DNA from: Actinomycetes bacterium
Lineage (GTDB): Bacteria > Actinomycetota > Acidimicrobiia > Spongiisociales > UBA5794
Length of the DNA stretch: 48,453 bases
Direction: 5' to 3'
Assembly (NCBI GenBank): GCA_024638645.1
Contig: JAHEJX010000213.1
Coordinates: 64,969 to 113,421, forward strand
The position numbers were made by a program, and so were the translations under genes. Position 1 is the first letter of the stretch. Every line of letters starts with the position of its first letter. The notes under the pieces are model-generated. The model worked only from the letters and a program-made list of their open reading frames with translations. It did not search any database and had not been told where the DNA came from. This document shows positions 36,401-43,589 of this stretch, piece by piece.

Positions 36401-37052
36401 CAAGGGGAGGGCCTACAACCCGTTCACGCTCAACGTGGAACAGCTCATCCCGTGGCGGACGCTCACCGGGCGCCAGCACTTCTACCTGGACCACGAGCAG
36501 TACATCGCGTGGGGCGAGCACATGCCGATCTACAAACCCCGCCCCGACCATTCGATGCTGTCCGAGAACGAACAATCGATGGCGGAAGGCCAGCACGGAA
36601 GGTTGTTCAACTACATCACGCCGCACGGTAAGTGGTCGATCCACTCCACCTATTCGGAGAACCATCGGATGATGACGCTTGCTCGAGGCGGATATACGGT
36701 GTGGCTCAATGACAAGGACGCGGCCGAACTCGGGATCGCGGACAACGACTGGGTGGAGCTGTTCAACGACAATGGTGTTTTCGTGCAGCGCTCCACATCG
36801 TCAGCACGGATCCCGAGAGGCACCGTGTTCGTCTATCACGCTACTGAGCGCACGGTCGGCATCCCGATCTCGCCGAGACGCAAGACCAGAGCCGGCATGA
36901 ACAACTCGCTGACTCGAGCACGGCTCAAACCGGTCCTGATGAGCGGCGGGTATGCCCAGTTCACGTATGCCTTCAACTACTGGGGTCCCACGGGGGTCAA
37001 CCGGGACACCTTTGTGTACGTCCATCGCATCGACAAACCGGAGTGGAGATAG
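33435..37052 (+). CDS. narG: respiratory nitrate reductase alpha subunit
   Basis: A 1205-residue Mo-bis-MGD oxidoreductase from ATG 33435. The FS0 iron-sulphur site is H35-x3-C39-x3-C43-x34-C78. D205 in SFYDWYCDLPP matches the Mo-ligating Asp222 of E. coli NarG. Long blocks are close to the E. coli protein (GPDRVAGFSPIPAMS, LIPWRTLTGRQ). There is no Tat signal, so the active site should face the cytoplasm, as in classical NarGHI. It reduces nitrate to nitrite with electrons from NarH. Nitrite oxidoreductases of the NarG branch are close relatives, so the reverse reaction is not fully excluded. Confidence 0.95.
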   Translation: MSDKWILEVTDPAARRWEEFYRNRFQHDKRVRTTHGVNCTGSCSWEVFVKDGIVTWELQATDYPQLEEGLPPYEPRGCQRGISYSWYLYSPIRVKYPYARGVLVDMYRQAKKEKLGDPVAAWGLIQDTAEWRERYQQARGKGGFRRISWDEALEIAAASTIHTIKTHGPDRVAGFSPIPAMSQISYAAGSRFMSLIGGTILSFYDWYCDLPPASPETWGEQTDVPESADWYNSRFIAVMGSNLNMTRTPDTHFISEVRHAGGKLVVFSPDFSQVAKYADWWIPSNPGQDTAFWLAVDHVLLTEFYRDRKVEYFDEYTKQYTDLPLLVEVGENGPGQYVRANRVSRYANAEHGDWKMLMWDTEANDVRMPNGSIGYRWADQEKGKWNLELQDSVMGQKITPRMTFVDDHDEVVSVEFDDFGGDGPVSRGVPVRYLETDEGRIKVTTVFDLMMSRFGVDRGLGGFVAKSYDDEDVAYTPAWQEKFTGIHRDDVLRFARGWGKNAELTNGKNMVIIGAGANHWYHNNLLYRAAIVGLMLTGSVGVNGGGLAHYVGQEKLVNQASWGTIAFGLDWGMAPRHQNTPSWHYVHSDQWRYEKGYSEYDSLPNNGGRNDHTMDQQARAVRQGWLPFNPHFTLNPLEFTAKARRRGADDETVISDLVAGLKDGSVEFAMDDPDSPSSWPRTWFVWRGNSIGTSAKGHEYFLRHYLGTHSTAIAAEPADHGISEVDVRPDAPVGKLDLVVDLNFRMDTTALYSDIVLPAATWYEKDDINTTDMHSFINPMQAAVPPSWESKSDWRIFQVLADKFSELAEASGLHEAEDIVMIPLQHDTADEIAQTAPGNWWDGEVEAIPGKTMPKFRIIKRDFPKVAEKMRTLGPQVRSNGVGQHGLRVQVQDFYDELARKQPSSTSSGNGIILPSLEMDREVCEAILALDPASNGELAYRAFEAEEAKTGRTLRYMGDGQRDVRIDFASIVAQPRRVLTTPTWSGIVSKGRAYNPFTLNVEQLIPWRTLTGRQHFYLDHEQYIAWGEHMPIYKPRPDHSMLSENEQSMAEGQHGRLFNYITPHGKWSIHSTYSENHRMMTLARGGYTVWLNDKDAAELGIADNDWVELFNDNGVFVQRSTSSARIPRGTVFVYHATERTVGIPISPRRKTRAGMNNSLTRARLKPVLMSGGYAQFTYAFNYWGPTGVNRDTFVYVHRIDKPEWR

Positions 37053-37055
37053 CAC

Positions 37056-38567
37056 ATGAGAGTAAGAGCCCAAATGAGCATGCTCTTCCACCTCGACAAG
37101 TGCATCGGGTGCCACACCTGCTCTGTCGCCTGCAAGAACCTGTGGACCGACCGCAAGGGTGCGGAGTACATGTGGTGGAACAACGTCGAAACCCGTCCCG
37201 GCACCGGATATCCCACAGGTTGGGAGGACCAGGAGCATTACAAGGGTGGTTGGTGGCGTGACGACAAGGGCCGGGTCCACTTGAAGATCCAGAACCAGCC
37301 TGTTGGGCTGGCAAGGCTGTTCTTCAACCCGAACTTGCCCCAGCTCGACGACTACTACGACCCGTTCACCTTCCGCTATCAGGACCTCTTTGACAGCCCG
37401 CAGGGTGATCAGCAGCCGACGGCGCAGCCGATCTCGATGATCACGGGCGACGAGATGGAGATCGAGAGCGGTCCCAACTGGGACGACGACCTCGGCGGTT
37501 CGGGCATCTACGCCAGGAACGACCCGAGCCTCGACGGTGTGGACCCGGACGTCCGGGCACAGATGGAAGAGATCGAGCGGGTGGTGTTCAACTACCTGCC
37601 CCGCATCTGCAACCACTGCCTGAACCCGTCGTGCGTCGCGGCGTGCCCGTCCGGTGCCATCTACAAGCGAGCTGAAGATGGTGTGGTGTTGGTCCATGAG
37701 GACAAGTGCCGGGCGTGGCGCATGTGTGTGTCGGCCTGCCCGTACAAGAAGGTCTATTACAACTGGTCCACCGGCAAGTCCGAGAAGTGCATCCTGTGTT
37801 TCCCTCGCATGGAAACCGGCCAGGCTCCTGCGTGCGCCCATTCCTGCGTGGGTCGGATCCGCTACATGGGCGTGCTGCTCTATGACGCCGATGCCATCGA
37901 GGAAGTCGTTCACGCGCCGGACGACGAGCTGCTCCAAGCCCAGATGGACGCCATCCTCGATCCGTTCGATCCCAAGGTCATTGCCGAGGCGAAGGCTGCG
38001 GGGATCGGCGACGACTGGATCGATTCGGCGCAGAACTCGCCTGCCTGGAAGTTCGTCAAGGAATGGGGTCTGGCGCTGCCGCTCCATCCGGAGTACCGCA
38101 CCGCGGCGATGATGTTCTACATCCCGCCGCTGTCGCCGGTCATGAGCACCATCGAGCGCAACCTCGTCAAGCTGGACCTCGGCACTGAAGAGCACGACTT
38201 CGAGCTGTTCCATCAGCTCGAAAAGGCCCGGCTGCCGCTCGAGTACCTGGCCAACCTGTTCTCGGTCGGTGACCATGAGGTCATCAAGAAGATCCTGCGC
38301 AAGATGCTGGCGGTGCGTATGTACAAGCGCAGGCAGAGCGTGGAAGGATTCGTCGACGGGGCGACGATGGCCGCACTCGAGGCAGCGGGCACTCACCCGG
38401 ACGAGGTTGAGGCCATCTACAAGATGACGACTCTGCCGACTATGGAAGAGCGGTTCGTGTTACCGCCTTACCACCGGGAGATGGCGATCGAAGAGCTCAA
38501 CGACCCCCTGGCCCACAAGGGTGCTGTCGGTGTCGGATACATCGATCCGCCACGGAGAGGCGCCTGA
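37056..38567 (+). CDS. narH: respiratory nitrate reductase beta subunit
   Basis: A 503-residue electron-transfer subunit from ATG 37056, 3 bases after narG. Four cysteine groups are visible: C16-x2-C19-x2-C22-x3-C26, the CNHCLNPSCVAACP group, CRAWRMCVSACP, and CILCFPRM...CAHSC. In CRAW the second cysteine is replaced by Trp, the hallmark of the [3Fe-4S] cluster FS4 in NarH. This gives three [4Fe-4S] plus one [3Fe-4S], carrying electrons from NarI haem to NarG. It overlaps narJ by 1 base. Confidence 0.95.
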   Translation: MRVRAQMSMLFHLDKCIGCHTCSVACKNLWTDRKGAEYMWWNNVETRPGTGYPTGWEDQEHYKGGWWRDDKGRVHLKIQNQPVGLARLFFNPNLPQLDDYYDPFTFRYQDLFDSPQGDQQPTAQPISMITGDEMEIESGPNWDDDLGGSGIYARNDPSLDGVDPDVRAQMEEIERVVFNYLPRICNHCLNPSCVAACPSGAIYKRAEDGVVLVHEDKCRAWRMCVSACPYKKVYYNWSTGKSEKCILCFPRMETGQAPACAHSCVGRIRYMGVLLYDADAIEEVVHAPDDELLQAQMDAILDPFDPKVIAEAKAAGIGDDWIDSAQNSPAWKFVKEWGLALPLHPEYRTAAMMFYIPPLSPVMSTIERNLVKLDLGTEEHDFELFHQLEKARLPLEYLANLFSVGDHEVIKKILRKMLAVRMYKRRQSVEGFVDGATMAALEAAGTHPDEVEAIYKMTTLPTMEERFVLPPYHREMAIEELNDPLAHKGAVGVGYIDPPRRGA

Positions 38568-39085
38568 TGGGGGATGCAACGGCCGTCGCCGCCGCCTTCC
38601 GGTATCCCGGCCCGCACAGTCTGGACCAATTGCGCAACCACGTTGCGGCTATTGAGAGTCGGCCTGTGCGGCACGCTATGGAGAATTTCCTGAGCCAGAT
38701 CAGCAACAAGAAACTGTCGGAGTGGGAGGAGCTGCACACGGCGACGCTCGATCTCTCGCCGAAGTTCGTTCCTTACGTAGGTCATGCGGTATGGGGCGAG
38801 AACTACCGGCGTGGCTCTTTCATGGCCGATATGGCCAGGGCCCTTCGCGAGGCGGGTCTCGACGCTTGTGGCGAGCTGCCCGACCACATCGACCCGATTC
38901 TTCGCTACCTGGATGCGGTGGACGAGCCTCTCGAGGACGTAGTGGAAGTCCTGCCCCAAGCCCTCATGCGGATGGCCAAGGAGTTATCCAAGGCCGAAAG
39001 GTCGAATCCATACAGACACGTGCTCGATGCCGCCCAGACCGTGGCGGAGGAGCTGATTGAGTCGAGACGAAAGGCAGTCACATGA
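38567..39085 (+). CDS. narJ: nitrate reductase assembly chaperone
   Basis: A 172-residue all-helical protein from ATG 38567. It has the TorD/NarJ-family traits: FRYPGPHSLDQL near the N-terminus, then LDLSPKFVPYVGHAVWGENYRRGSFMADM and ELPDHIDPILRYL. NarJ binds apo-NarG until the Mo cofactor and FS0 are inserted. It is placed between narH and narI as usual, and its end overlaps narI by 4 bases. Confidence 0.9.
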   Translation: MGDATAVAAAFRYPGPHSLDQLRNHVAAIESRPVRHAMENFLSQISNKKLSEWEELHTATLDLSPKFVPYVGHAVWGENYRRGSFMADMARALREAGLDACGELPDHIDPILRYLDAVDEPLEDVVEVLPQALMRMAKELSKAERSNPYRHVLDAAQTVAEELIESRRKAVT

Positions 39086-39798
39086 GTGGCAATGAGATGC
39101 TGTTCGTTGTCTTCCCCTACGCAGCCTTCGCGCTCCTGGTAGTCGTGTCGATCGCTCGGTGGCGGCTCCACCAGTTCACTGTGTCTTCGATGTCTTCCCA
39201 GTTGCTCGAGAGCCGCCGGCTCTTCTGGGGATCGATCCCATTCCACTGGGGACTCACATTGATCCTTGTCGGCCACCTAGCCGCATTGATCGTCCCCCGT
39301 AGCTTCGAGTTGTGGAACGCAGTTCCATTGCAGCTCCTGCTACTGGAGATAACGGGCATGGCCCTTGGCTTGTGGGCACTGTTCGGAATTGTGGTGTTGA
39401 TCTCCAGGCGCATTCAGGTGCCGAGAGTGCGGTCCGTAACCACGACCATGGACGCGGTGGTTCTCGGCGTGATCCTGGCTCAGATCGTCACTGGCCTGTT
39501 GATCGCGATCGGCTATCGATGGGGTTCCTTCTGGGGCACTGCGGTATTTGTGCCATACGTGCGGTCTTTGTTGTCGTTCTCACCTCGGCCCGAACTGGTT
39601 GCGGCGCTCCCGGTCGTGCTCAAGCTGCACGTTCTCTCGTTCTTCGTATTTGTTGCAATCTTCCCGTTTTCGAGATTGGTCCACATCATCACGTTGCCAC
39701 TCAACTACCTGACGCGCCCCTGGCAGAAGGTCGTCCGCAACGCACCCGAGCCATATGTGTACCAGCCGTCTGCCGATGAGTTTCTGACCCGGCGCTGA
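39082..39798 (+). CDS. narI: respiratory nitrate reductase gamma subunit (cytochrome b)
   Basis: A 238-residue membrane protein with five helices. The four haem-ligand histidines are H55 and H65 (FHWGLTLILVGH) and H183 and H201 (KLHVLSFF ... RLVHI), which align well with H56, H66, H187 and H205 of E. coli NarI. It oxidises menaquinol at the outer side and passes electrons to NarH. The C-terminal tail (RPWQKVVRNAPEPYVY) anchors NarGH. It is the last gene of the operon. Confidence 0.94.
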   Translation: MSGNEMLFVVFPYAAFALLVVVSIARWRLHQFTVSSMSSQLLESRRLFWGSIPFHWGLTLILVGHLAALIVPRSFELWNAVPLQLLLLEITGMALGLWALFGIVVLISRRIQVPRVRSVTTTMDAVVLGVILAQIVTGLLIAIGYRWGSFWGTAVFVPYVRSLLSFSPRPELVAALPVVLKLHVLSFFVFVAIFPFSRLVHIITLPLNYLTRPWQKVVRNAPEPYVYQPSADEFLTRR

Positions 39799-39824
39799 GG
39801 TTGCCGTCCGCAGCGATCGACCGG

Positions 39825-39854
39825 TTGTCGCTGCGCCGTCCGTCTACGTATAAA
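39825..39854 (+). promoter_or_regulatory. candidate sigma70-type promoter after narI
   Basis: TTGTCG (39825-39830), 18-base spacer, TATAAA (39849-39854). It lies in the intergenic region and points at two strong hairpins and no gene. Confidence 0.45.
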
Positions 39855-39860
39855 CGGCCC

Positions 39861-39998
39861 CAATATGCTCGAGCGCTTCAGTGCGGCCCGATGGCCGGAC
39901 AGGTCGGAACGCTCGCCGCGCAAGGAAGAGCGAAAGCGCGGCGAGCGCCGACATTTCCGAGAAAGACCCGCCGGCTGAGCATCAGGTGGCGGGTCTTT
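39861..39998 (+). ncRNA. candidate small RNA of about 140 bases
   Basis: It starts just after the promoter-like pair and ends at an intrinsic terminator. The first hairpin is GTCGG-aa-CGCTCGCCGCGC, 14-base loop, GCGCGGCGAGCG-CCGAC (39903-39952): seventeen pairs, only the two A bases unpaired. The second is the terminator. No frame with a ribosome site spans it. It may instead be the 3' UTR of the nar transcript. Known families such as 6C RNA (C-rich loops) do not fit. Confidence 0.4.
39962..39998 (+). terminator. intrinsic terminator
   Basis: AAAGACCCGCC, 15-base loop, GGCGGGTCTTT: eleven perfect pairs with the T-run at the 3' end. It lies 163 bases after narI, ending either the nar operon or the candidate small RNA. 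Confidence 0.65.
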
Positions 39999-40225
39999 GC
40001 TCCGATAATTGTCTTTGCGATCGGTCGATCCGAATGAACCACCATTCCTTCAATGGCCCCAGCTGTTGGTGGTTCGGCTTCTCGGGGGAGAGGAGTCGAA
40101 TCCGCCGAATTCGTTGGGAAGGGGTGCCGTTCATTTGCTTGTGAAAAGTTTCACATGGTCGGGCCGGGTTGGGAAGGGCCGGAAGTCCTCGGAGGCTATG
40201 GGACTGAAGCGAGTAGTTGGCGCTC
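39999..40225. other. spacer with one inverted repeat
   Basis: No gene is recognised. It holds GAACCACCA (40036-40044) and TGGTGGTTC (40067-40075), a perfect 9-base inverted repeat around 22 bases. It lies downstream of the converging oxidoreductase gene, so it may be that gene's terminator. Confidence 0.4.
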
Positions 40226-41149
40226 CTACAAGCTGCTCAATCTGTCCAATGCCTCTTCTGCCATGTCGGGAACCCGAGTGACGAGTTGCAGATACACGCG
40301 TGACACGCCGGCGTCGTCGAACCGTCCGAAGCGATCGCGATGCTCTTCCCAGGTGCGGAATCTGAGACCACGTTTCTCCCAAGATTGGCGCACCTCCGTG
40401 CCCGGCCTGCCGGTGCCATCTATTCGAGCGAGATTGTCGGTGATCTCGGCGTCTGTGTTGCCGCTCACCAGGGCTGAGCTGATGGTGATCATGATGCCGT
40501 CCGGGTCGCGGCCCGCTTCACTCGCGGCAGCGCGCATCACCTCCACCTTCTCGGTGATGCCTTCGGGGTCCGCTCCGGCAATCGAGTACTCACCTCCGAA
40601 GCGGCCGGCCAGCGCGGGTGTGCGCCTCGGGCCACCTCCCCCGACGAGAATGCGGATGTCGGCGCGCGCCTTCGGCTCATATCCGAGGCCCGTGAAGCTG
40701 TAGCGCTCTGACTGGAAGCCGGTCGACGGATCGGTGAAGAACTGATACACATAGCCCAGGGCGTCCTCCAGCATGTGAAAGCGCTCGTTGCGATCTGGAT
40801 AGGGGATCCCGAAGTAAGTGTGCTCGTCGTCGTGCCAGCCCGTTCCAAGCCCGAGCACGAAACGCCCGCCGGACAGCTCATCAATGGTGATCGAGCCCTT
40901 GGCATAGAACGCCGGGTGGCGGAACGTGACTGGCGAGACCAGCATGACGATCTCGATACCTTGGGTGTCGCGACCCAGCGCAGCCGCCTGCACGAAGCTG
41001 TCGTAGACCGGTTCGATGTATCGCTCGTCCCGATTGCCGAACAGATAGTGGTCGGCCATCGCAATCGCAGCCGCCCCTCGCCGCTCACAGATTCGGGCAA
41101 TCTCGAGCAAGTGGTCGTAGCTGCCAACAACCTGCAATGCGTAGTCCAT
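40226..41149 (-). CDS. F420-type luciferase-like (LLM) oxidoreductase
   Basis: A 307-residue TIM-barrel protein from ATG 41147-41149. It has the LLM blocks AIAMADHYLFG, LVSPVTFRHPAFYAKGSITIDELSGGRFVLGLGTGWHDDEH and ILVGGGGPRRTPALAGRFGGEYS, typical of actinobacterial coenzyme F420-dependent oxidoreductases. An FMN-dependent monooxygenase is the alternative; the SGGR-F-x-LGLGTGW segment favours F420. The substrate is unknown. Its start is only 17 bases from the divergent ProA-like gene, so the promoters overlap. Confidence 0.85.
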   Translation of the reverse strand: MDYALQVVGSYDHLLEIARICERRGAAAIAMADHYLFGNRDERYIEPVYDSFVQAAALGRDTQGIEIVMLVSPVTFRHPAFYAKGSITIDELSGGRFVLGLGTGWHDDEHTYFGIPYPDRNERFHMLEDALGYVYQFFTDPSTGFQSERYSFTGLGYEPKARADIRILVGGGGPRRTPALAGRFGGEYSIAGADPEGITEKVEVMRAAASEAGRDPDGIMITISSALVSGNTDAEITDNLARIDGTGRPGTEVRQSWEKRGLRFRTWEEHRDRFGRFDDAGVSRVYLQLVTRVPDMAEEALDRLSSL

Positions 41150-41166
41150 GGGACAGGAGGGTAACG

Positions 41167-42723
41167 ATGTCTCTCCCCTCCGAGAGAGGACCGCAGAACC
41201 GCTACTACCCTCTTGCCATGCAATCTCTCACCCGGCTCGAGGCCGGAATGGCGATTCCTTTTGGCGGCGACAAGGTGGCCGTTGTCTCAGACGAGCTCGC
41301 CGCCTCGTTCCACAAAGGGGATCGGCTCGTCGTCGTCCAAGACACCGGGGCGCTGCTCCACATCCCCCGGGACGTATGGGACATCGCGACCGGCGCCGTG
41401 GCCCGCGCCGCCGATGCTTTCAGCCGAATGGGCTCGGTAACGGACGAGCAAATCAATACGTTCTACAACGAATTCGCCGCCCGACTCGAAGACGACGTCA
41501 CATTCGCCCCGATTGCCCAAGCCAACACCGCGGATGTCGCATCAGCTAGGGAGCGAGGTCGCACGACGACCCGGCTGGTGCTCAGCGACTCGATGCGCGC
41601 CGGCATGGTCGAGGGGCTCCGCCTGTGGGCAGGCATGGACGCAACCCGCAACCAGGTCATTGAATCGATCAGTCACGACGGCTGGCGCGTCGACCAGGTG
41701 CGCAGCGGCCTCGGAGTGATCGGGTTCGTCTTCGAGGGCCGACCCAACGTGTTCGCGGACGCCACCGGCGTGCTCCGGGCCGGCAACACCGTCGTCTTCC
41801 GCATCGGCTCCGACGCCCTCGGCACAGCCGAGGCGATCGTACAGCACGCCCTCGACCCGGCGATCGCGGCGAGCGGTCTTCCCGACGGCGCAGTCGCTCT
41901 AGTTGCCAGTGCATCACGCGCCGCCGGCTGGGCTATGTTCTCCGATCCTCGCCTCAGCCTGGCAGTGGCCCGCGGCTCCGGAGCCGCCGTGAGCCAGCTC
42001 GGTGCAGTCGCCCGTCAGAATGGGACGCCGGTCAGCCTCCACGGCACCGGCGGGGCATGGATTGTCGCGGCAAACGACGCCGATGCAGACGCCTTCGAGT
42101 CTGCTGTGTACAACTCGCTCGATCGAAAGGTCTGCAACACTCTCAACACTTGTGCCATTGTCGCCGGCCGCGCCGACGAACTGGTGCCACGCTTCCTTGC
42201 CGGCCTCGACCGTGCCGCCGCTGCCCGCGGTGTCAATGCCAAGCTGCACGTTGCCAAGGGAGACGAAAGCTTTGTCCCCGCCGAGTGGTGGGATCCAGTT
42301 CCGATCGCCCGGGCCGAAGGCAATGTTGTGGAGCCGAAGACTGAACTGATCAGCGGAGACGACCTCGGTGTGGAATGGGAGTGGGAGGACAGTCCCGAAG
42401 TGACCCTTGTCATCGTTCCCGATGCAGCTGCCGCCGTTGCGGCTTTCAATGAGCAGAGCCCGAAGTTCGCCGCCTCTCTCATCTCCGATTCGGCGCAAGC
42501 GCACGAGGACTTCTTCAACGCGATCGACTCGCCGTTCGTCGGCAACGGCATGACCCGCTGGGTCGACGGCCAGTTTGCGCTCAATCGACCCGAGCTGGGC
42601 CTGTCCAACTGGCAATTCGGACGTCTCTTCGGCAGGGGTGGGGTGCTGTCGGGTGATTCGGCCTATACCGTGCGAACTCGGGCGACTCAGGACGACCCCG
42701 AGGTTGGAAGGTGGCCGCAATGA
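41167..42723 (+). CDS. proA: glutamate-5-semialdehyde dehydrogenase-like protein with N-terminal extension
   Basis: A 518-residue protein from ATG 41167, chosen for AGGAGGG 5 bases upstream; ATG 41218 is the alternative. Residues about 75-500 align with ProA: substrate block GVIGFVFEGRPNVFADAT (183-200), LRAGNTVVFRIGSDA, and the catalytic cysteine C323 in KVCNTLNTCAIV. ProA reduces glutamyl phosphate to the semialdehyde with NADPH. Usual ProA is about 415 residues; here about 75 extra N-terminal residues form a beta-prone segment. It lies 12.4 kb from proB and overlaps the MoxR gene by 4 bases. A related aldehyde dehydrogenase of changed specificity is possible. Confidence 0.75.
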   Translation: MSLPSERGPQNRYYPLAMQSLTRLEAGMAIPFGGDKVAVVSDELAASFHKGDRLVVVQDTGALLHIPRDVWDIATGAVARAADAFSRMGSVTDEQINTFYNEFAARLEDDVTFAPIAQANTADVASARERGRTTTRLVLSDSMRAGMVEGLRLWAGMDATRNQVIESISHDGWRVDQVRSGLGVIGFVFEGRPNVFADATGVLRAGNTVVFRIGSDALGTAEAIVQHALDPAIAASGLPDGAVALVASASRAAGWAMFSDPRLSLAVARGSGAAVSQLGAVARQNGTPVSLHGTGGAWIVAANDADADAFESAVYNSLDRKVCNTLNTCAIVAGRADELVPRFLAGLDRAAAARGVNAKLHVAKGDESFVPAEWWDPVPIARAEGNVVEPKTELISGDDLGVEWEWEDSPEVTLVIVPDAAAAVAAFNEQSPKFAASLISDSAQAHEDFFNAIDSPFVGNGMTRWVDGQFALNRPELGLSNWQFGRLFGRGGVLSGDSAYTVRTRATQDDPEVGRWPQ

Positions 42724-43586
42724 CCGAGTGGGCGACACCCGGTGAGATTTCCGACAGCTTCAAGGCGCTCGGATACCTTGCGGACGAGCACATCTCCCAG
42801 GTCGTCTATCTGGCCGACAAACTGCAGAAGCCGATTCTCGCCGAGGGCCCAGCAGGTGTCGGCAAAACGGAGTTGGCCGTCACGATCGCCAAGGCAGCCG
42901 ACCGTCGCCTCGTCCGACTGCAGTGCTACGAGGGCCTTGACGAGGCCAAGGCCCTCTATGAATGGAACTACCACAAGCAGCTGCTGCGGCTCCAGGCTGA
43001 CGAGGGCAAGGCCTGGGACGACCTCGAGGGAGACATCTTCGGTGAGGACTTCTTGCTGACCCGACCGCTGCTCGAGGCGATCACGTCAGAAGACCCTGTA
43101 GTCCTTCTCATCGACGAGGTCGACCGTATCGAAATCGAAACGGAGGCCTTGCTGCTCGAAGTCCTCGACTCCTTCCAAGTCACGATCCCCGAACTCGGCA
43201 CCGTCACGGCCACGTCACGGCCGCTCGTCGTGCTCACCTCAAACAACACGCGGGAGCTGTCCGAGGCGCTGAAACGGCGCTGTCTCTTCCTTCACATCAG
43301 CTACCCAAGCGTGGAGCGGGAACGGGAGATCCTGCTGGCTCGAGTTCCAGAGCTATCGGAATCGATGGCGGAGCGGATCGCCAAGGTCGTCCGGTCGGTC
43401 CGGGATCTCAAGCTGCGTAAGGCCCCGTCCGTCAGCGAGTCGATCGACTGGGCACGCACCCTGTTGGCGTTGGGCGCAGACGACGTTGCTGCCGGAGTCA
43501 CCCAAGACACTCTCGGCGTGCTGCTCAAGTATCAGGAGGACATCGAGCGCGCCGCCAAGGAGCTTCAGATTCCGGACGAGGAGTAG
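42720..43586 (+). CDS. MoxR-family AAA+ ATPase (CoxD-like)
   Basis: A 288-residue protein from ATG 42720, overlapping the ProA-like stop by 4 bases. Walker A is G43-P-A-G-V-G-K-T50, Walker B is VVLLIDEVDRIE, and the sensor region is RPLVVLTSNNTRELSEALKRRCLFLHI. MoxR ATPases act as chaperones that insert metals or mature complexes together with VWA partners. The VWA gene follows after 3 bases. In CO dehydrogenase clusters the analogous pair is CoxD-CoxE. The target here is unknown. Confidence 0.9.
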   Translation: MTEWATPGEISDSFKALGYLADEHISQVVYLADKLQKPILAEGPAGVGKTELAVTIAKAADRRLVRLQCYEGLDEAKALYEWNYHKQLLRLQADEGKAWDDLEGDIFGEDFLLTRPLLEAITSEDPVVLLIDEVDRIEIETEALLLEVLDSFQVTIPELGTVTATSRPLVVLTSNNTRELSEALKRRCLFLHISYPSVEREREILLARVPELSESMAERIAKVVRSVRDLKLRKAPSVSESIDWARTLLALGADDVAAGVTQDTLGVLLKYQEDIERAAKELQIPDEE

Positions 43587-43589
43587 CCG

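Noticed and set aside
39861..39998. 6C RNA or SRP RNA
   Set aside because: The loops are not C-rich, and the GGAAG-containing SRP core is not in the right context.
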